This document shows positions 45,296 through 52,745 of a stretch of DNA of 64,000 bases, piece after piece. The translations under genes and the position numbers were made by a program. The stretch comes from Blastopirellula marina. Its GTDB lineage: Bacteria; Planctomycetota; Planctomycetia; Pirellulales; Pirellulaceae. Location: NCBI RefSeq assembly GCF_002967715.1, contig NZ_PUIA01000016.1:868001-932000 (forward strand), read 5' to 3'. A model generated the notes under the pieces. It was not told the DNA's origin and made no database searches. It was given only the letters and a program-made list of their open reading frames with translations. The stretch's first letter is position 1, and each line of letters starts with the position of its first letter.

Positions 45296-45898
45296 GTCCC
45301 CACCAGGCGGCGGCACGCTGTTCAGGGCTATTGCTTTGTCGAGCGAGTTCTCCAGAGTCTGGAATTCCTTCTGGAAGGTCGCTTCCAGTAGTTGGTCCAT
45401 CTTCGGCGATTCCGCCAGCGCCTGAGCATTCGCTAGTCTCGCCTTCTCCGCCTTCTTCATCTTCTGGAGGACTAGCCGCAGCGGCCCCCGCTTGTCCTCG
45501 CGGAAAAAAGCAATCAGGCTCTCGAAAAATGCCCACGTGGCAGCGTCCAAAGTCGTGTCGTCCATGGATTCCCAGAACGACTTGGCGGCCCCTTCGAGCA
45601 CTTCCGGATGGTCGTTGCCCTTGGCTGCGTGTTCTTCGTGGTCAGCTTTGAAGTACTCGGCGGCCTGGTCTCGAATGAGTGCCCATATCAGATCGCAGAA
45701 TTCCGCCGTATCCGCGGCTAAACGGTTGAAAAGGTCGCCATCTGCCGATGCGAAAAGGTCCAATCCGATTTCCCGCTTGAGCCGCGTTACCGTGTGGATG
45801 GTAATCTTGATTTCGTAGCTACGGTCGTTGTTGTCCTTGAACGACCGGTCGTTCGGCTGCGGCGGTTCGGGCTGTAGCATACTATTGGCTGGTTGCAT
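45293..45898 (-). CDS. Tail assembly chaperone, G-type
   Basis: 201 residues, acidic. RSYEIKITIHTVTRLKREIGLDLF is the typical N-terminal beta-hairpin region of tail chaperones, followed by an all-helical body (TAEFCDLIWALIRDQAAEYFKADHEEH, DAATWAFFESLIAFFREDKRG) and a charged tail. It would bind the tape measure protein during tail assembly. Directly downstream and overlapping is the T-like frame. ATG at 45898. Confidence 0.65.
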   Translation of the reverse strand: MQPANSMLQPEPPQPNDRSFKDNNDRSYEIKITIHTVTRLKREIGLDLFASADGDLFNRLAADTAEFCDLIWALIRDQAAEYFKADHEEHAAKGNDHPEVLEGAAKSFWESMDDTTLDAATWAFFESLIAFFREDKRGPLRLVLQKMKKAEKARLANAQALAESPKMDQLLEATFQKEFQTLENSLDKAIALNSVPPPGGD

Positions 45899-45967
45899 CT
45901 TTCTTTTCCCTGGTTGCCAGGCGTCGGAGCGTTTGCCATCGCCGCCGAATCTGGTAACCTAATGAGT

Positions 45968-46037
45968 GGTCGGTCTGTCGGTTTTCTGATAGGCCACGAA
46001 TGCCGCCGGCGGTCGGCAAAACTTAGCCGGCGGCATT
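45968..46037 (-). repeat. Prophage intergenic hairpin with GACCGACC box (copy 2)
   Basis: A perfect 12-bp stem AATGCCGCCGGC (45999-46010) and GCCGGCGGCATT (46026-46037) with GGTCGGC in the loop on the plus strand, and GGTCGGTC at 45968-45975 between the hairpin and the chaperone start. No T-run follows on the minus strand, so this is not a plain terminator. Confidence 0.6.
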
Positions 46038-46062
46038 CTCTTTTGGCCCTACGGGCATTCTG

Positions 46063-46452
46063 CTACTTGGCGGCATCCATCTGCACGGCCAGGCTCACCA
46101 GCTTGTGGTAGTGAGCCGCCGATAGGTACGCCGGGGCACCTTTGGCAAAGTGCTTCGCCGCGGCCAGATGAACCGTGGCGAATTTGGCGTCTTCCTCGCC
46201 GAGCTGGTCGAGCTTCTCCGGGTCGAGATATCCGACCAATTCGGCGTACTTAGGCACGCGTACGTGCTTGTCCGAGGTCAGTTGCCCGGCCGCGTTGGCT
46301 TGCTCGATATGGAAGTCGAGGGCATCGACCTTGCCTTGGTTCGCATTGGCGAGCGGTTGCAAGAACGGTCGAGATCCCGAGCCGCTTGATTTGGCGGCTT
46401 GGGCCGAAGCCGCCACAACCGGCGGCGTGGGTTGCGTGTTTTCTGTTGTCAT
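46063..46452 (-). CDS. Prophage hypothetical protein between tail tube and chaperone
   Basis: 129 residues. A disordered Thr/Pro/Ser start (MTTENTQPTPPVVAASAQAAKSSGSG), then LDFHIEQANAAGQ, VRVPKYAELVGYLDPEKLDQLGEEDAKFATVHLAAAKHF and a helical end. No motif recognised. Its place between the tail tube and chaperone genes suggests a tail assembly role. Confidence 0.5.
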   Translation of the reverse strand: MTTENTQPTPPVVAASAQAAKSSGSGSRPFLQPLANANQGKVDALDFHIEQANAAGQLTSDKHVRVPKYAELVGYLDPEKLDQLGEEDAKFATVHLAAAKHFAKGAPAYLSAAHYHKLVSLAVQMDAAK

Positions 46453-46502
46453 CGCGTCGATTTCCTACAAGTAGGGTTTGAGGTGAATTAAATGAGCTGG
46501 TG

Positions 46503-46970
46503 TTACGGCACGGAAATTTCGACCAGCTCGGGCTCGACTAGCGTTCCGCTGTCTTCGTAGTCGGTCGGCTTGAGCACGATATTGGCCACCATGCCGTCGG
46601 TTAACGGCTCGTCTCGCGAGCAGTCGAAGCACTCGCAGTAGGCCTTGAAGCCGCGTGCTCCGTCTTCGGTGATGTCGCCGTCCATGGCCGCGTATTGCAC
46701 GGCCGTACCAGCGGCGAACGAATCGAGGAACGCCGCGTACTCGGCGTCCGCACCATTGGCACCGCGCTTCACGCGGTACCCGAATTCAATCGAGCCCTCC
46801 TTCAGTGTCCCTTTCAAAAGCTTCCAGTTGCTTTCTCGGCGTGACACGTCGGCCTCACCCTTGGTAAGGGGCGTGCTGAGATCGATTACCCGTTTCACTT
46901 CCGCCCAAATGGGCGTGTCGTTGGTGCCTGAGTTGCGGTACAGCTTTCCCTGGTTTCCGGTTCCGGACAT
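46503..46970 (-). CDS. Prophage major tail (tube) protein
   Basis: 155 residues. Pattern of a siphovirus tail-tube protein: a short N-terminal strand (GNQGKLYRNSGT, PIWAEVKRVIDLST), SRRESNWKLLKGTLKEGSIEFGYRVKRG, AAFLDSFAAGTAVQYAAMDGDI with EDGARGFKAYCECFDC and a DGMVANIVLKPT strand. These match tube proteins of the phage TP901/planctomycete type in which K(G)TLK-x-SIEFG is preserved. It lies right after the tail terminator, as expected. Confidence 0.6.
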   Translation of the reverse strand: MSGTGNQGKLYRNSGTNDTPIWAEVKRVIDLSTPLTKGEADVSRRESNWKLLKGTLKEGSIEFGYRVKRGANGADAEYAAFLDSFAAGTAVQYAAMDGDITEDGARGFKAYCECFDCSRDEPLTDGMVANIVLKPTDYEDSGTLVEPELVEISVP

Positions 46971-46993
46971 ATCGGCGGTTCCTCTTTTTGCGT

Positions 46994-47037
46994 GGTCGGT
47001 CGATTGGTAAAGCCTTCGGGCCGGTCGGCGGTGGCCC
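46994..47037 (-). repeat. Prophage intergenic hairpin with GACCGACC box (copy 3)
   Basis: GGTCGGTC at 46994-47001 and a short stem GGGCC (47018-47022)/GGCCC (47033-47037) with loop GGTCGGCGGT, upstream of the tail-tube gene. Confidence 0.5.
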
Positions 47038-47045
47038 TTGGGCGG

Positions 47046-48074
47046 CTAGTTGGTGTCGATGTCTCGCAGGTAGGACAATCGCAAAACGGCGCGGTACTCC
47101 CGCTCGGCTAAGGCTTCAAAGCTGAGAACAGGGTCGCGTGCAATTTCGGTAAGCTGGCCACCGGCCAGGTATTGAAGGTCGTCGTACCGCAGGTAGTCCT
47201 CGATTTGTTGGGACAACAAAGCCAGGTTGTCGAGCTGGTCGAGGTTGCCCGCGCTCGAGGTGATTTTCTGCTGAATGGCAACGCCGATGGTGTGCTGTTC
47301 ATTCCAGACCCAACGTGCCGCCGGCCGCGATGGCTTGGCCAGTGGTGCCACCGATACCCGCAGTGTCTGTAGGCCGGGAACGTCGAAGCGCACCAGGTGG
47401 TGCCTGGTCGCGTCGAACGATTCGCCGAACGTGCCGCCGGCTGCGCTGTTGAGGGCGTCCTTGATTGCTTCTGCAATCGCGTGCTCGCCGCTCAAAGTGG
47501 CGTCCGCAGCTGGCGGCACAAGCTCGGCAAATTCGGTCTCGAGTTCGCGGTGGTAAGTTGCTCGGATAAGTGCTCGGTACTTACCCTTCATCAGGTCCTC
47601 GGATTCGGCTACCGGGTTTCGGTCTACGTCAACCATCACGCCGCCGGCCAGCTCCCGCAGCTCGTCACGCTGCAGGAACGTTTCGATGCGTTCGGAAAGC
47701 TCGGCCAGCTCGTCTAGTTGGGCGGTGTGGTCGTTGCCTTCGAGCTTCTTTAGCACTTCTACGCCGATGGTGTGTTCTTCATTCCATACGCCACGGGCAA
47801 CCGGCCGCGATGGCTTGGCGATCGGGGCTACCGATACCCGCAGCGTCGAAAGCTCGGGGGTCGTATAGCGCACCAGGTGGCCGCGTTTGGCTTCGAATTC
47901 AAGCGGGAACGTTCCTGCAGTGGCACCGTTTAACGCGTCGGCGATCGCCGCGGCCAGCACGTGTTCGCGTGGCAGAGTTGGCAGCACGCGAAACGAACCG
48001 TCGAAAATGCCGGTTAACCAGGCGGCCCGGTCCTTTCGGTCGATAAACCCGTCGACTACACCAAAGAGACGCAT
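47046..48074 (-). CDS. Tail terminator-like protein, tandemly duplicated
   Basis: 342 residues built of two homologous copies: residues 38-180 and 198-340, offset by exactly 160. Matching segments include TLRVSVAPIAKPSRPVARGVWNEEHTIGV and TLRVSVAPLAKPSRPAARWVWNEQHTIGV, and FLQRDELRELAGG and YLRYDDLQYLAGG. Each copy has the size and strand-helix pattern of a tail-terminator/neck protein (about 140 residues). The copies still resemble each other at the DNA level, so the duplication is fairly recent. A 37-residue lead (MRLFGVVDGFIDRKDRAAWLTGIF) precedes copy 1. Confidence 0.65.
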   Translation of the reverse strand: MRLFGVVDGFIDRKDRAAWLTGIFDGSFRVLPTLPREHVLAAAIADALNGATAGTFPLEFEAKRGHLVRYTTPELSTLRVSVAPIAKPSRPVARGVWNEEHTIGVEVLKKLEGNDHTAQLDELAELSERIETFLQRDELRELAGGVMVDVDRNPVAESEDLMKGKYRALIRATYHRELETEFAELVPPAADATLSGEHAIAEAIKDALNSAAGGTFGESFDATRHHLVRFDVPGLQTLRVSVAPLAKPSRPAARWVWNEQHTIGVAIQQKITSSAGNLDQLDNLALLSQQIEDYLRYDDLQYLAGGQLTEIARDPVLSFEALAEREYRAVLRLSYLRDIDTN

Positions 48075-49322
48075 TTAGGTTGCCTCCCCTTGGGTCTGCA
48101 CGCCGCCGGCTTCCGTGGTCAATTGCGTGGTGGCAACTGTCACGCCGTCTCCCTGGTAGGTAATGAGTTCTCCCGTTTCGCTATTGAGCGTCGACTTGCC
48201 AAAGAATCGATAGAAGAACTGGCCAAAGGCACCCACAAACGTGGTCGCTTTCCCAGTCGGCCGTTGTAGTGGGATAAGGTCCAGACCGGTGATAGCGAGC
48301 TGGTAACCGGTTTTGGTGCTGTTTAGGTCGATTTCTTGGCGTATCTCTACGGCCGTTGGCGGAGTGCCGGCGTAAGCGTTGTCTGTGCCTCGCATGTCAT
48401 CGTTGGCCGTGCACTGGTCGACCAGGGTTACACGTGCCACGGTATCGGTTGCCGGGTTGAATGAGCTGTAGCCCGAGCCGTCATCCTGGCTAGTGCCAAG
48501 AAGGTAGTCGGCCGTTGGCAACTTGTTGTGAATCGCGTTAAGCTTCGTGCGATCCGCGGTCGTGAAGTCGACGGCCGTTGTATCCATCACGATGGTTGCC
48601 CGGTTGTAAACTCGCGTTTGTCCCCCTTCGACCACGGTTACAGTTAACGTGATTTGCTCCATGGCGTGGCTATCGTCGACGGTATAGGTAAAGCTATACC
48701 TGCCAGTGCCTTCAAGGGTGACCACGCCAAGGTTTGCGTCTCGGCTTGTCCCTGTCTGATTGGCCGCCGCAACCGTTGGTGTCGAATCGGGGGCTTCCAT
48801 GTCGCCTGTGGAATCGTAGAGGTTCACCCACACCTTATACGCCAGTGCACCTTCTCCGGTGTCTGGCCTTTCCATCACGCGTGGCAGGACGATATCGACC
48901 CGTGTGTTGAATTGGAGGTCTTCAATAAAGGCTTGCAGAGCGGCGACGGCCGTGTTGAGCTGGTCGGCCGTCGCCAGTGCCGCGGCGGTCAGAGCATCGG
49001 CGGCGGCCGTTTGCGCGTTGGCCTGGCTTAGATCGTTCAATTCCTGAACGCGTTTCGTGGTGGTATAAAGCGAGACGCCCCCCGGGACAACGTCGGTGCC
49101 AGCCCATGAAAGGCCGATTAGGTCCGCGTTCGTCTCCGCCTGAGTGAATGGGTAGTACCACTGGCCATTGCCGCGATGTGCGGCCGTGCCGCCCGCGGCG
49201 GCCTGGCTTCCATTGTCTTTCGAAACGTAGAAACTAACGCCGCTGGTTTTCGCGGCTCCGTCGGTTCCTGCCACGGTCACCAGCACGCCTTGGCCATCGG
49301 TGTTCTTCTTGATTTCACTCAT
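48075..49322 (-). CDS. Prophage structural protein, hypothetical
   Basis: 415 residues. Beta-type N-terminal domain (VLVTVAGTDGAAKTSGVSFYVSKDNGSQAAAGGTAAHRGNGQWYYPFTQAETNADLIGLSW), a coiled-coil (NDLSQANAQTAAADALTAAALATADQLNTAVAAL), a second beta domain (VDIVLPRVMERPD, GRYSFTYTVDDSH) and a C-terminal part. Domain order resembles baseplate/fibre proteins, but the place is between head-tail genes and tail terminator. It starts in the stop of the upstream gene. Confidence 0.5.
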   Translation of the reverse strand: MSEIKKNTDGQGVLVTVAGTDGAAKTSGVSFYVSKDNGSQAAAGGTAAHRGNGQWYYPFTQAETNADLIGLSWAGTDVVPGGVSLYTTTKRVQELNDLSQANAQTAAADALTAAALATADQLNTAVAALQAFIEDLQFNTRVDIVLPRVMERPDTGEGALAYKVWVNLYDSTGDMEAPDSTPTVAAANQTGTSRDANLGVVTLEGTGRYSFTYTVDDSHAMEQITLTVTVVEGGQTRVYNRATIVMDTTAVDFTTADRTKLNAIHNKLPTADYLLGTSQDDGSGYSSFNPATDTVARVTLVDQCTANDDMRGTDNAYAGTPPTAVEIRQEIDLNSTKTGYQLAITGLDLIPLQRPTGKATTFVGAFGQFFYRFFGKSTLNSETGELITYQGDGVTVATTQLTTEAGGVQTQGEAT

Positions 49323-49990
49323 TAGACGCCGGCTCCGATGATTTGAGGGGAACGATAGAGGCTTGCGGCCGGAGCACTTGGTGCCGGTGCAATTGCAATG
49401 GAAAACTTGGTCTTCGTTAGAAAACCGCCCGTGATAATTGCCCCCGTCTGAGCGCTTCCAGAAGCAACGGGCAGAGCGTAGGTGGACATGCTGGCAAACC
49501 CTCCGCTTAAATCGGTTTGCTCGACCCCCTTGTTAGACGTTGTCGGCCCTTGGCTATGCTGAGCACACGCACAGCCCCATATAAAGAGGCTGTCGGGTGC
49601 GGGTGGCGTGATGGTAAGGCAGTCATAAGGTGCCGCTGAATCTTTGTCCCAGGTGTGCGAGATCGACAAAGGATTAGCGGCTCCGCTGATTCGGTGCACG
49701 GAAGCAACGCCATACATGAACGGATTGCCAAGCGTGAAGGTAAAGTCGCTTGCGACCGTGTCTGAAGCGTCGGCAAACTTGTACCAGATACAGTGGAAGT
49801 CATTTGGACCGGAGTATATGACGGTCAACCATCCGGCCGGCGGTGCCACACTACTAAACAATCGAGCAGACAGAATCCCAAGCAGTAAGTCGCCCACCTG
49901 AATTCCAGAAGGCGCAGGAACAACGATGGTTGTTGCGTCATTGGTAGCCACTTCGGCGATTGTGGCGGATTCTGGTACGGGTGATGCCAT
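49322..49990 (-). CDS. Prophage structural protein, hypothetical
   Basis: 222 residues, Ala/Pro/Ser-rich and beta-rich. Starts IAEVATNDATTIVVPAPSGIQVGDLLLGILSARLFSSVAPPAGWLTV, a segment seen in phage and surface proteins with a jelly-roll-like fold (IQVGDLLL ... PPAGW), and continues with HRISGAANPLSI. Probably a decoration or fibre protein. Starts four bases after the gene upstream ends. Confidence 0.5.
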   Translation of the reverse strand: MASPVPESATIAEVATNDATTIVVPAPSGIQVGDLLLGILSARLFSSVAPPAGWLTVIYSGPNDFHCIWYKFADASDTVASDFTFTLGNPFMYGVASVHRISGAANPLSISHTWDKDSAAPYDCLTITPPAPDSLFIWGCACAQHSQGPTTSNKGVEQTDLSGGFASMSTYALPVASGSAQTGAIITGGFLTKTKFSIAIAPAPSAPAASLYRSPQIIGAGV

Positions 49991-49993
49991 CCG

Positions 49994-50386
49994 TTACTCA
50001 CTCGCTTGTTCGTCAACTATTAGGGTATGAATTCGCCAGGCGGTGCGGAAACGGTCGGTGTAGCGGTAGCCACGTTCCGGTGGCAATGGTGTAACTTCGT
50101 AGACTACGGTGTTAACGCCGTCGTCTATCGTGATTCGATCGCCCTCGGCCGGTTCCACGGGGCCGCTTCCGAGGTCGTAATCTGCGGGCCAAACAATGAA
50201 GTCTTCCCGTGCCTCGTCATCCGTGAAGGCATCGCCAGCGGAAACAAACTGCGTAACGCTGCGGCCTCGTCCTACCTTGATTGGGTCCGAAGTCGTCCCA
50301 CCTCGCGAAATGGTAACGGTGGTGGACGTTGCGGCGATCGCCAGGCGAACGGCTTGCCGAGCCATGTTGGCTAGTAAGTTCTGCAT
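49994..50386 (-). CDS. Prophage head-tail joining-type protein
   Basis: About 130 residues from the ATG at 50386 (MQNLLANMARQAVRLAIAAT). The beta part GDRITIDDGVNTVVYEVTPLPPERGYRYTDRFRTAWRIHTLIVDEQ resembles head-tail connector proteins that begin after the capsid genes. The longer frame to 50455 has no homology. Placement between the membrane-segment protein and tail genes fits. Confidence 0.5.
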   Translation of the reverse strand: MQNLLANMARQAVRLAIAATSTTVTISRGGTTSDPIKVGRGRSVTQFVSAGDAFTDDEAREDFIVWPADYDLGSGPVEPAEGDRITIDDGVNTVVYEVTPLPPERGYRYTDRFRTAWRIHTLIVDEQASE

Positions 50387-50468
50387 TGGCCGCCTCACTT
50401 GAAAAGGTGTGCACTTGCGCCCGGCGGCCGGAGCCGCGGGGCGCGAAGTGCCCAAGGAATCGACTGGC

Positions 50469-51068
50469 TTAGAAAACTAAGCGAGTCGTCATGCTTTTAG
50501 CGGCGGCACTTCCGGCCCCGCTCTTAACGGCCTTCACGCGAACGTACGGGTTAACGTCAAGAGGTAGACGCACCTGCTTTGTCTGCGCGGCGGCCCCGGC
50601 ACCACCAGCACCGGTTTGCGTGATTACGTTTCCATAGAGCAGGGCTTCGTTCGAGTAGTCCGAGGCCGTCGCGTGGTAAACGTGGTAGATCATCGTCTGC
50701 GAGTCGGGCAACTCTCCGGTAGTCAGGACCGGGGCCTCGATTTCCAACTCGCACTGGGCGGTGAAGTCGCCACGCGACCCGTGGCCGAGGTTGAAACCAT
50801 CGCCCGCAACGGTCGTGGCACTGGCCGGCAAGGCCTTGGTGTTTTCGAGGCTCTTATCCTTCGTGCTGAGGGCCATTCCGATGCCAAGGCCGAGCAGCGA
50901 AACCAACGCGACCAGCTCGGCGGCCACGTTAACGGGTTGGTTCAAAGCTTCCACGTGCGAAACGTTCGAGTCGGCCACGGTAGCGGCAACCAGGCAGGTA
51001 GGCATCAGGCAGAGGGCGATGGCAACCAGTGCCAGGCCGAGAGCGAAAATATAGTTGTTTGGAGACAT
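50469..51068 (-). CDS. Prophage protein with two N-terminal membrane segments and a virion-like domain
   Basis: 199 residues. Two hydrophobic helices at residues 5-30 (YIFALGLALVAIALCLMPTCLVAA) and 47-68 (VAAELVALVSLLGLGIGMAL) precede a beta domain of 130 residues (GDFTAQCELEIEAPVLTTGELPDSQTMIYHVYHATASDYSNEALLYGNVI, VRLPLDVNPYVRVKAVKSGAG) that looks like a head decoration or structural protein. It lies directly downstream of the major capsid gene. A membrane-anchored virion-like domain is odd. Confidence 0.5.
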   Translation of the reverse strand: MSPNNYIFALGLALVAIALCLMPTCLVAATVADSNVSHVEALNQPVNVAAELVALVSLLGLGIGMALSTKDKSLENTKALPASATTVAGDGFNLGHGSRGDFTAQCELEIEAPVLTTGELPDSQTMIYHVYHATASDYSNEALLYGNVITQTGAGGAGAAAQTKQVRLPLDVNPYVRVKAVKSGAGSAAAKSMTTRLVF

Positions 51069-51116
51069 GGTTCACTTCCAGTTTGAGAGCGGGTTTGTTC
51101 GAGATTGGCAGAGACA

Positions 51117-51147
51117 AAAGGGGGCCGCGGCATTCGTCGCCGCGGCC
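51117..51147 (-). terminator. Partial terminator after the major capsid gene
   Basis: On the minus strand GGCCGCGGC, loop of seven, GCCGCGGCC, then CCCTTTTG: a perfect 9-bp stem followed by a short T-run, 31 bases after the capsid stop. Likely reduces transcription into the downstream genes. Confidence 0.6.
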
Positions 51148-51177
51148 AGGTCATTCAATCGGGCGAAGGTCGGCCGA

Positions 51178-52143
51178 TTAGACGCTTAGCGGTTCGGTGT
51201 TGGTGATACCGTCGGTCGGAATAATCGGGATGCCTTCGTAGCTGGTCGGCGTCGGAGCTTCCGCACCGGTTGCGTTGGTTGCGGTTCGCGAAGCTCGGAG
51301 CTGCTCGATACTTCGCGGCGTGGCAAAGATACACGTCGGTCGACGTTTGCGATTGCTAATGAACGTGGAAAGCCCCTTGCCGAGCAGAGCGTCGGTCAGG
51401 CCTTTTCCGGTGTCTGCGGTCAGCTTCTTGATTCGCAAGCAGCTATAGCGGTGGGCGACCTGCAAGCCAGGGTAGAACAGCAGGTTCTGCACGTACCCGG
51501 TGTACTTCTTCGTCGGGTCATCCTTGTCCGTCAGCGTTTCCTCGCGAACTTCGCCCATGTCAAACTCGCCGTCACGGCCGATCGCATGGCGAACGTCTTG
51601 CACGCCCCAGCGGACGAACCACACGCTGCTACCGGTATCGGCCGTGGTGCCTCCGGCATCGATCACCATGTTGGCGTCGACCGATTGCAAGAGGCCTGGA
51701 AAACCTTCTGCATCGCCGAGCGTGGCGTGGGTGCCGTAGTAGAATTGCTTTCCGAGGTCTTGGATACCGCCTTCCATGATGCCGGAGGCCTCGATCGCCA
51801 GGTAGGCTTGCCATCCGTCTTCGTAGCGGTCGGCCGCGGCTTTGTCGCACTCGAAACGCTTGTCGAACGTCTTGGTGCTGTAGATGCGGTTCTCAAAACC
51901 AGATGACACGGCGGCCACACCCTGGTTGATTCCGCGGAAGCTACCACCTTTCGGCACACTGGTTCGCACCAACGTGCTGAAGGTTAGTCCGGTTACGGTC
52001 CGGGAATCGGCGACACCGGGGATGGTTTCACCGCTCCAAGGGTGCATGCCGGAGATTTCCGGGTGCATCTGCGAAGCTTCTTCGATAATTCCGGCTCCGC
52101 CATCGCCCATGTTGAGCTTGGCGATTTGTAGAAGGTTGGGCAC
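51178..52143 (-). CDS. Major capsid protein
   Basis: 321 residues. Position (after portal and protease/scaffold) and character support a capsid protein: SGMHPWSGETIPGVADSRTVTGLTFSTLVRTSVPKGGSFRGINQGVAAVSSGFE, KTFDKRFECDKAAADRYEDGWQAYLAIEASGIMEGGIQDLGKQFYYGT, then VWFVRWGVQDVRHAIGRDGEFDMGEVREETLTD and TYEGIPIIPTDGITNTE at the end. This is the pattern of the HK97-fold coat proteins of the P22-like/planctomycete prophage group. No N-terminal delta domain. Family assignment by context more than by motif. Confidence 0.72.
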   Translation of the reverse strand: MPNLLQIAKLNMGDGGAGIIEEASQMHPEISGMHPWSGETIPGVADSRTVTGLTFSTLVRTSVPKGGSFRGINQGVAAVSSGFENRIYSTKTFDKRFECDKAAADRYEDGWQAYLAIEASGIMEGGIQDLGKQFYYGTHATLGDAEGFPGLLQSVDANMVIDAGGTTADTGSSVWFVRWGVQDVRHAIGRDGEFDMGEVREETLTDKDDPTKKYTGYVQNLLFYPGLQVAHRYSCLRIKKLTADTGKGLTDALLGKGLSTFISNRKRRPTCIFATPRSIEQLRASRTATNATGAEAPTPTSYEGIPIIPTDGITNTEPLSV

Positions 52144-52164
52144 GTGTCGTACTCCTAGAAAGTT

Positions 52165-52212
52165 GGTCGGTCTGTTGGTTGGGATTGTGCGGCGGAGTCG
52201 GCATTCCGCCGC
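52165..52212 (-). repeat. Prophage intergenic hairpin with GACCGACC box (copy 4)
   Basis: Stem GCGGCGGA (52189-52196)/TCCGCCGC (52205-52212), 8 bp, loop GTCGGCAT; GGTCGGTC at 52165-52172, about 20 bases before the capsid start on the minus strand. Same architecture as the copies at 42.7, 46.0, 47.0, 55.3 and 62.3 kb. Confidence 0.6.
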
Positions 52213-52244
52213 GTTGATTTCAGTGGATCAAAAGCGAAGGTCGG

Positions 52245-52745
52245 CTATTTCGCTTTCTTGAGGCTGGCCGCGAAGGCTCCCAGGTTCTTGCCAAGCGAAT
52301 TGGAAAAGCCGCTGCCCTTGCCCGACTGTTCATCGTTCGAGGACACGCCGCCCTTTTCGGAGTTGGCTTCGGTATCAGCCGAGGCCTGCAAGCGTTTGTG
52401 CTCGGCGTGGAGTTCCTCGGATTGTTCGTAGGTGAACCCCTTGTTGAACCAAGCCAATCCGTTCTCGGCACCAAAGGCCTTGGTGAACTTTTGCAGCTCG
52501 GCCACGGCTTCGCTGCGTCCGCTGGAATTGGCGACCGGCTCGGCGGTTTCCGCCGAGTCTTCCGAGGTCTCGGTGCTGGCTTCCGCTTCGTCGTCGGAGT
52601 CTTTCGAGTCGTCGGAGCTGGTTTCGCTCGTCTCGGTCGTTTCCGCGTTCTCGCCTTCGGGCTTGGTTTCCGGCGTGCCGGTTTCCGTTTCCTTGGGCTT
52701 GGTCTCTTCGGTGGTTTGGCTTCGCTTCGTGTTGGTTTTGGGCAT
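52245..52745 (-). CDS. Possible nested scaffold protein, same frame as the protease
   Basis: An in-frame ATG at residue 268 of the protease gene (MPKTNTKRSQTT) opens a 166-residue product made only of the acidic, coiled and basic scaffold part. GGAAC stands about ten bases before it. This is the lambda C/Nu3 arrangement, where the scaffold is made from an internal start. Not proven. Confidence 0.35.
   Translation of the reverse strand: MPKTNTKRSQTTEETKPKETETGTPETKPEGENAETTETSETSSDDSKDSDDEAEASTETSEDSAETAEPVANSSGRSEAVAELQKFTKAFGAENGLAWFNKGFTYEQSEELHAEHKRLQASADTEANSEKGGVSSNDEQSGKGSGFSNSLGKNLGAFAASLKKAK

Noticed and set aside
48654-49031. Plus-strand frame opposite the prophage structural gene
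   Set aside because: Runs antisense to an intact 415-residue gene, has the Arg/Gly/Cys-rich look of a shadow frame in GC-rich DNA and no ribosome binding site.
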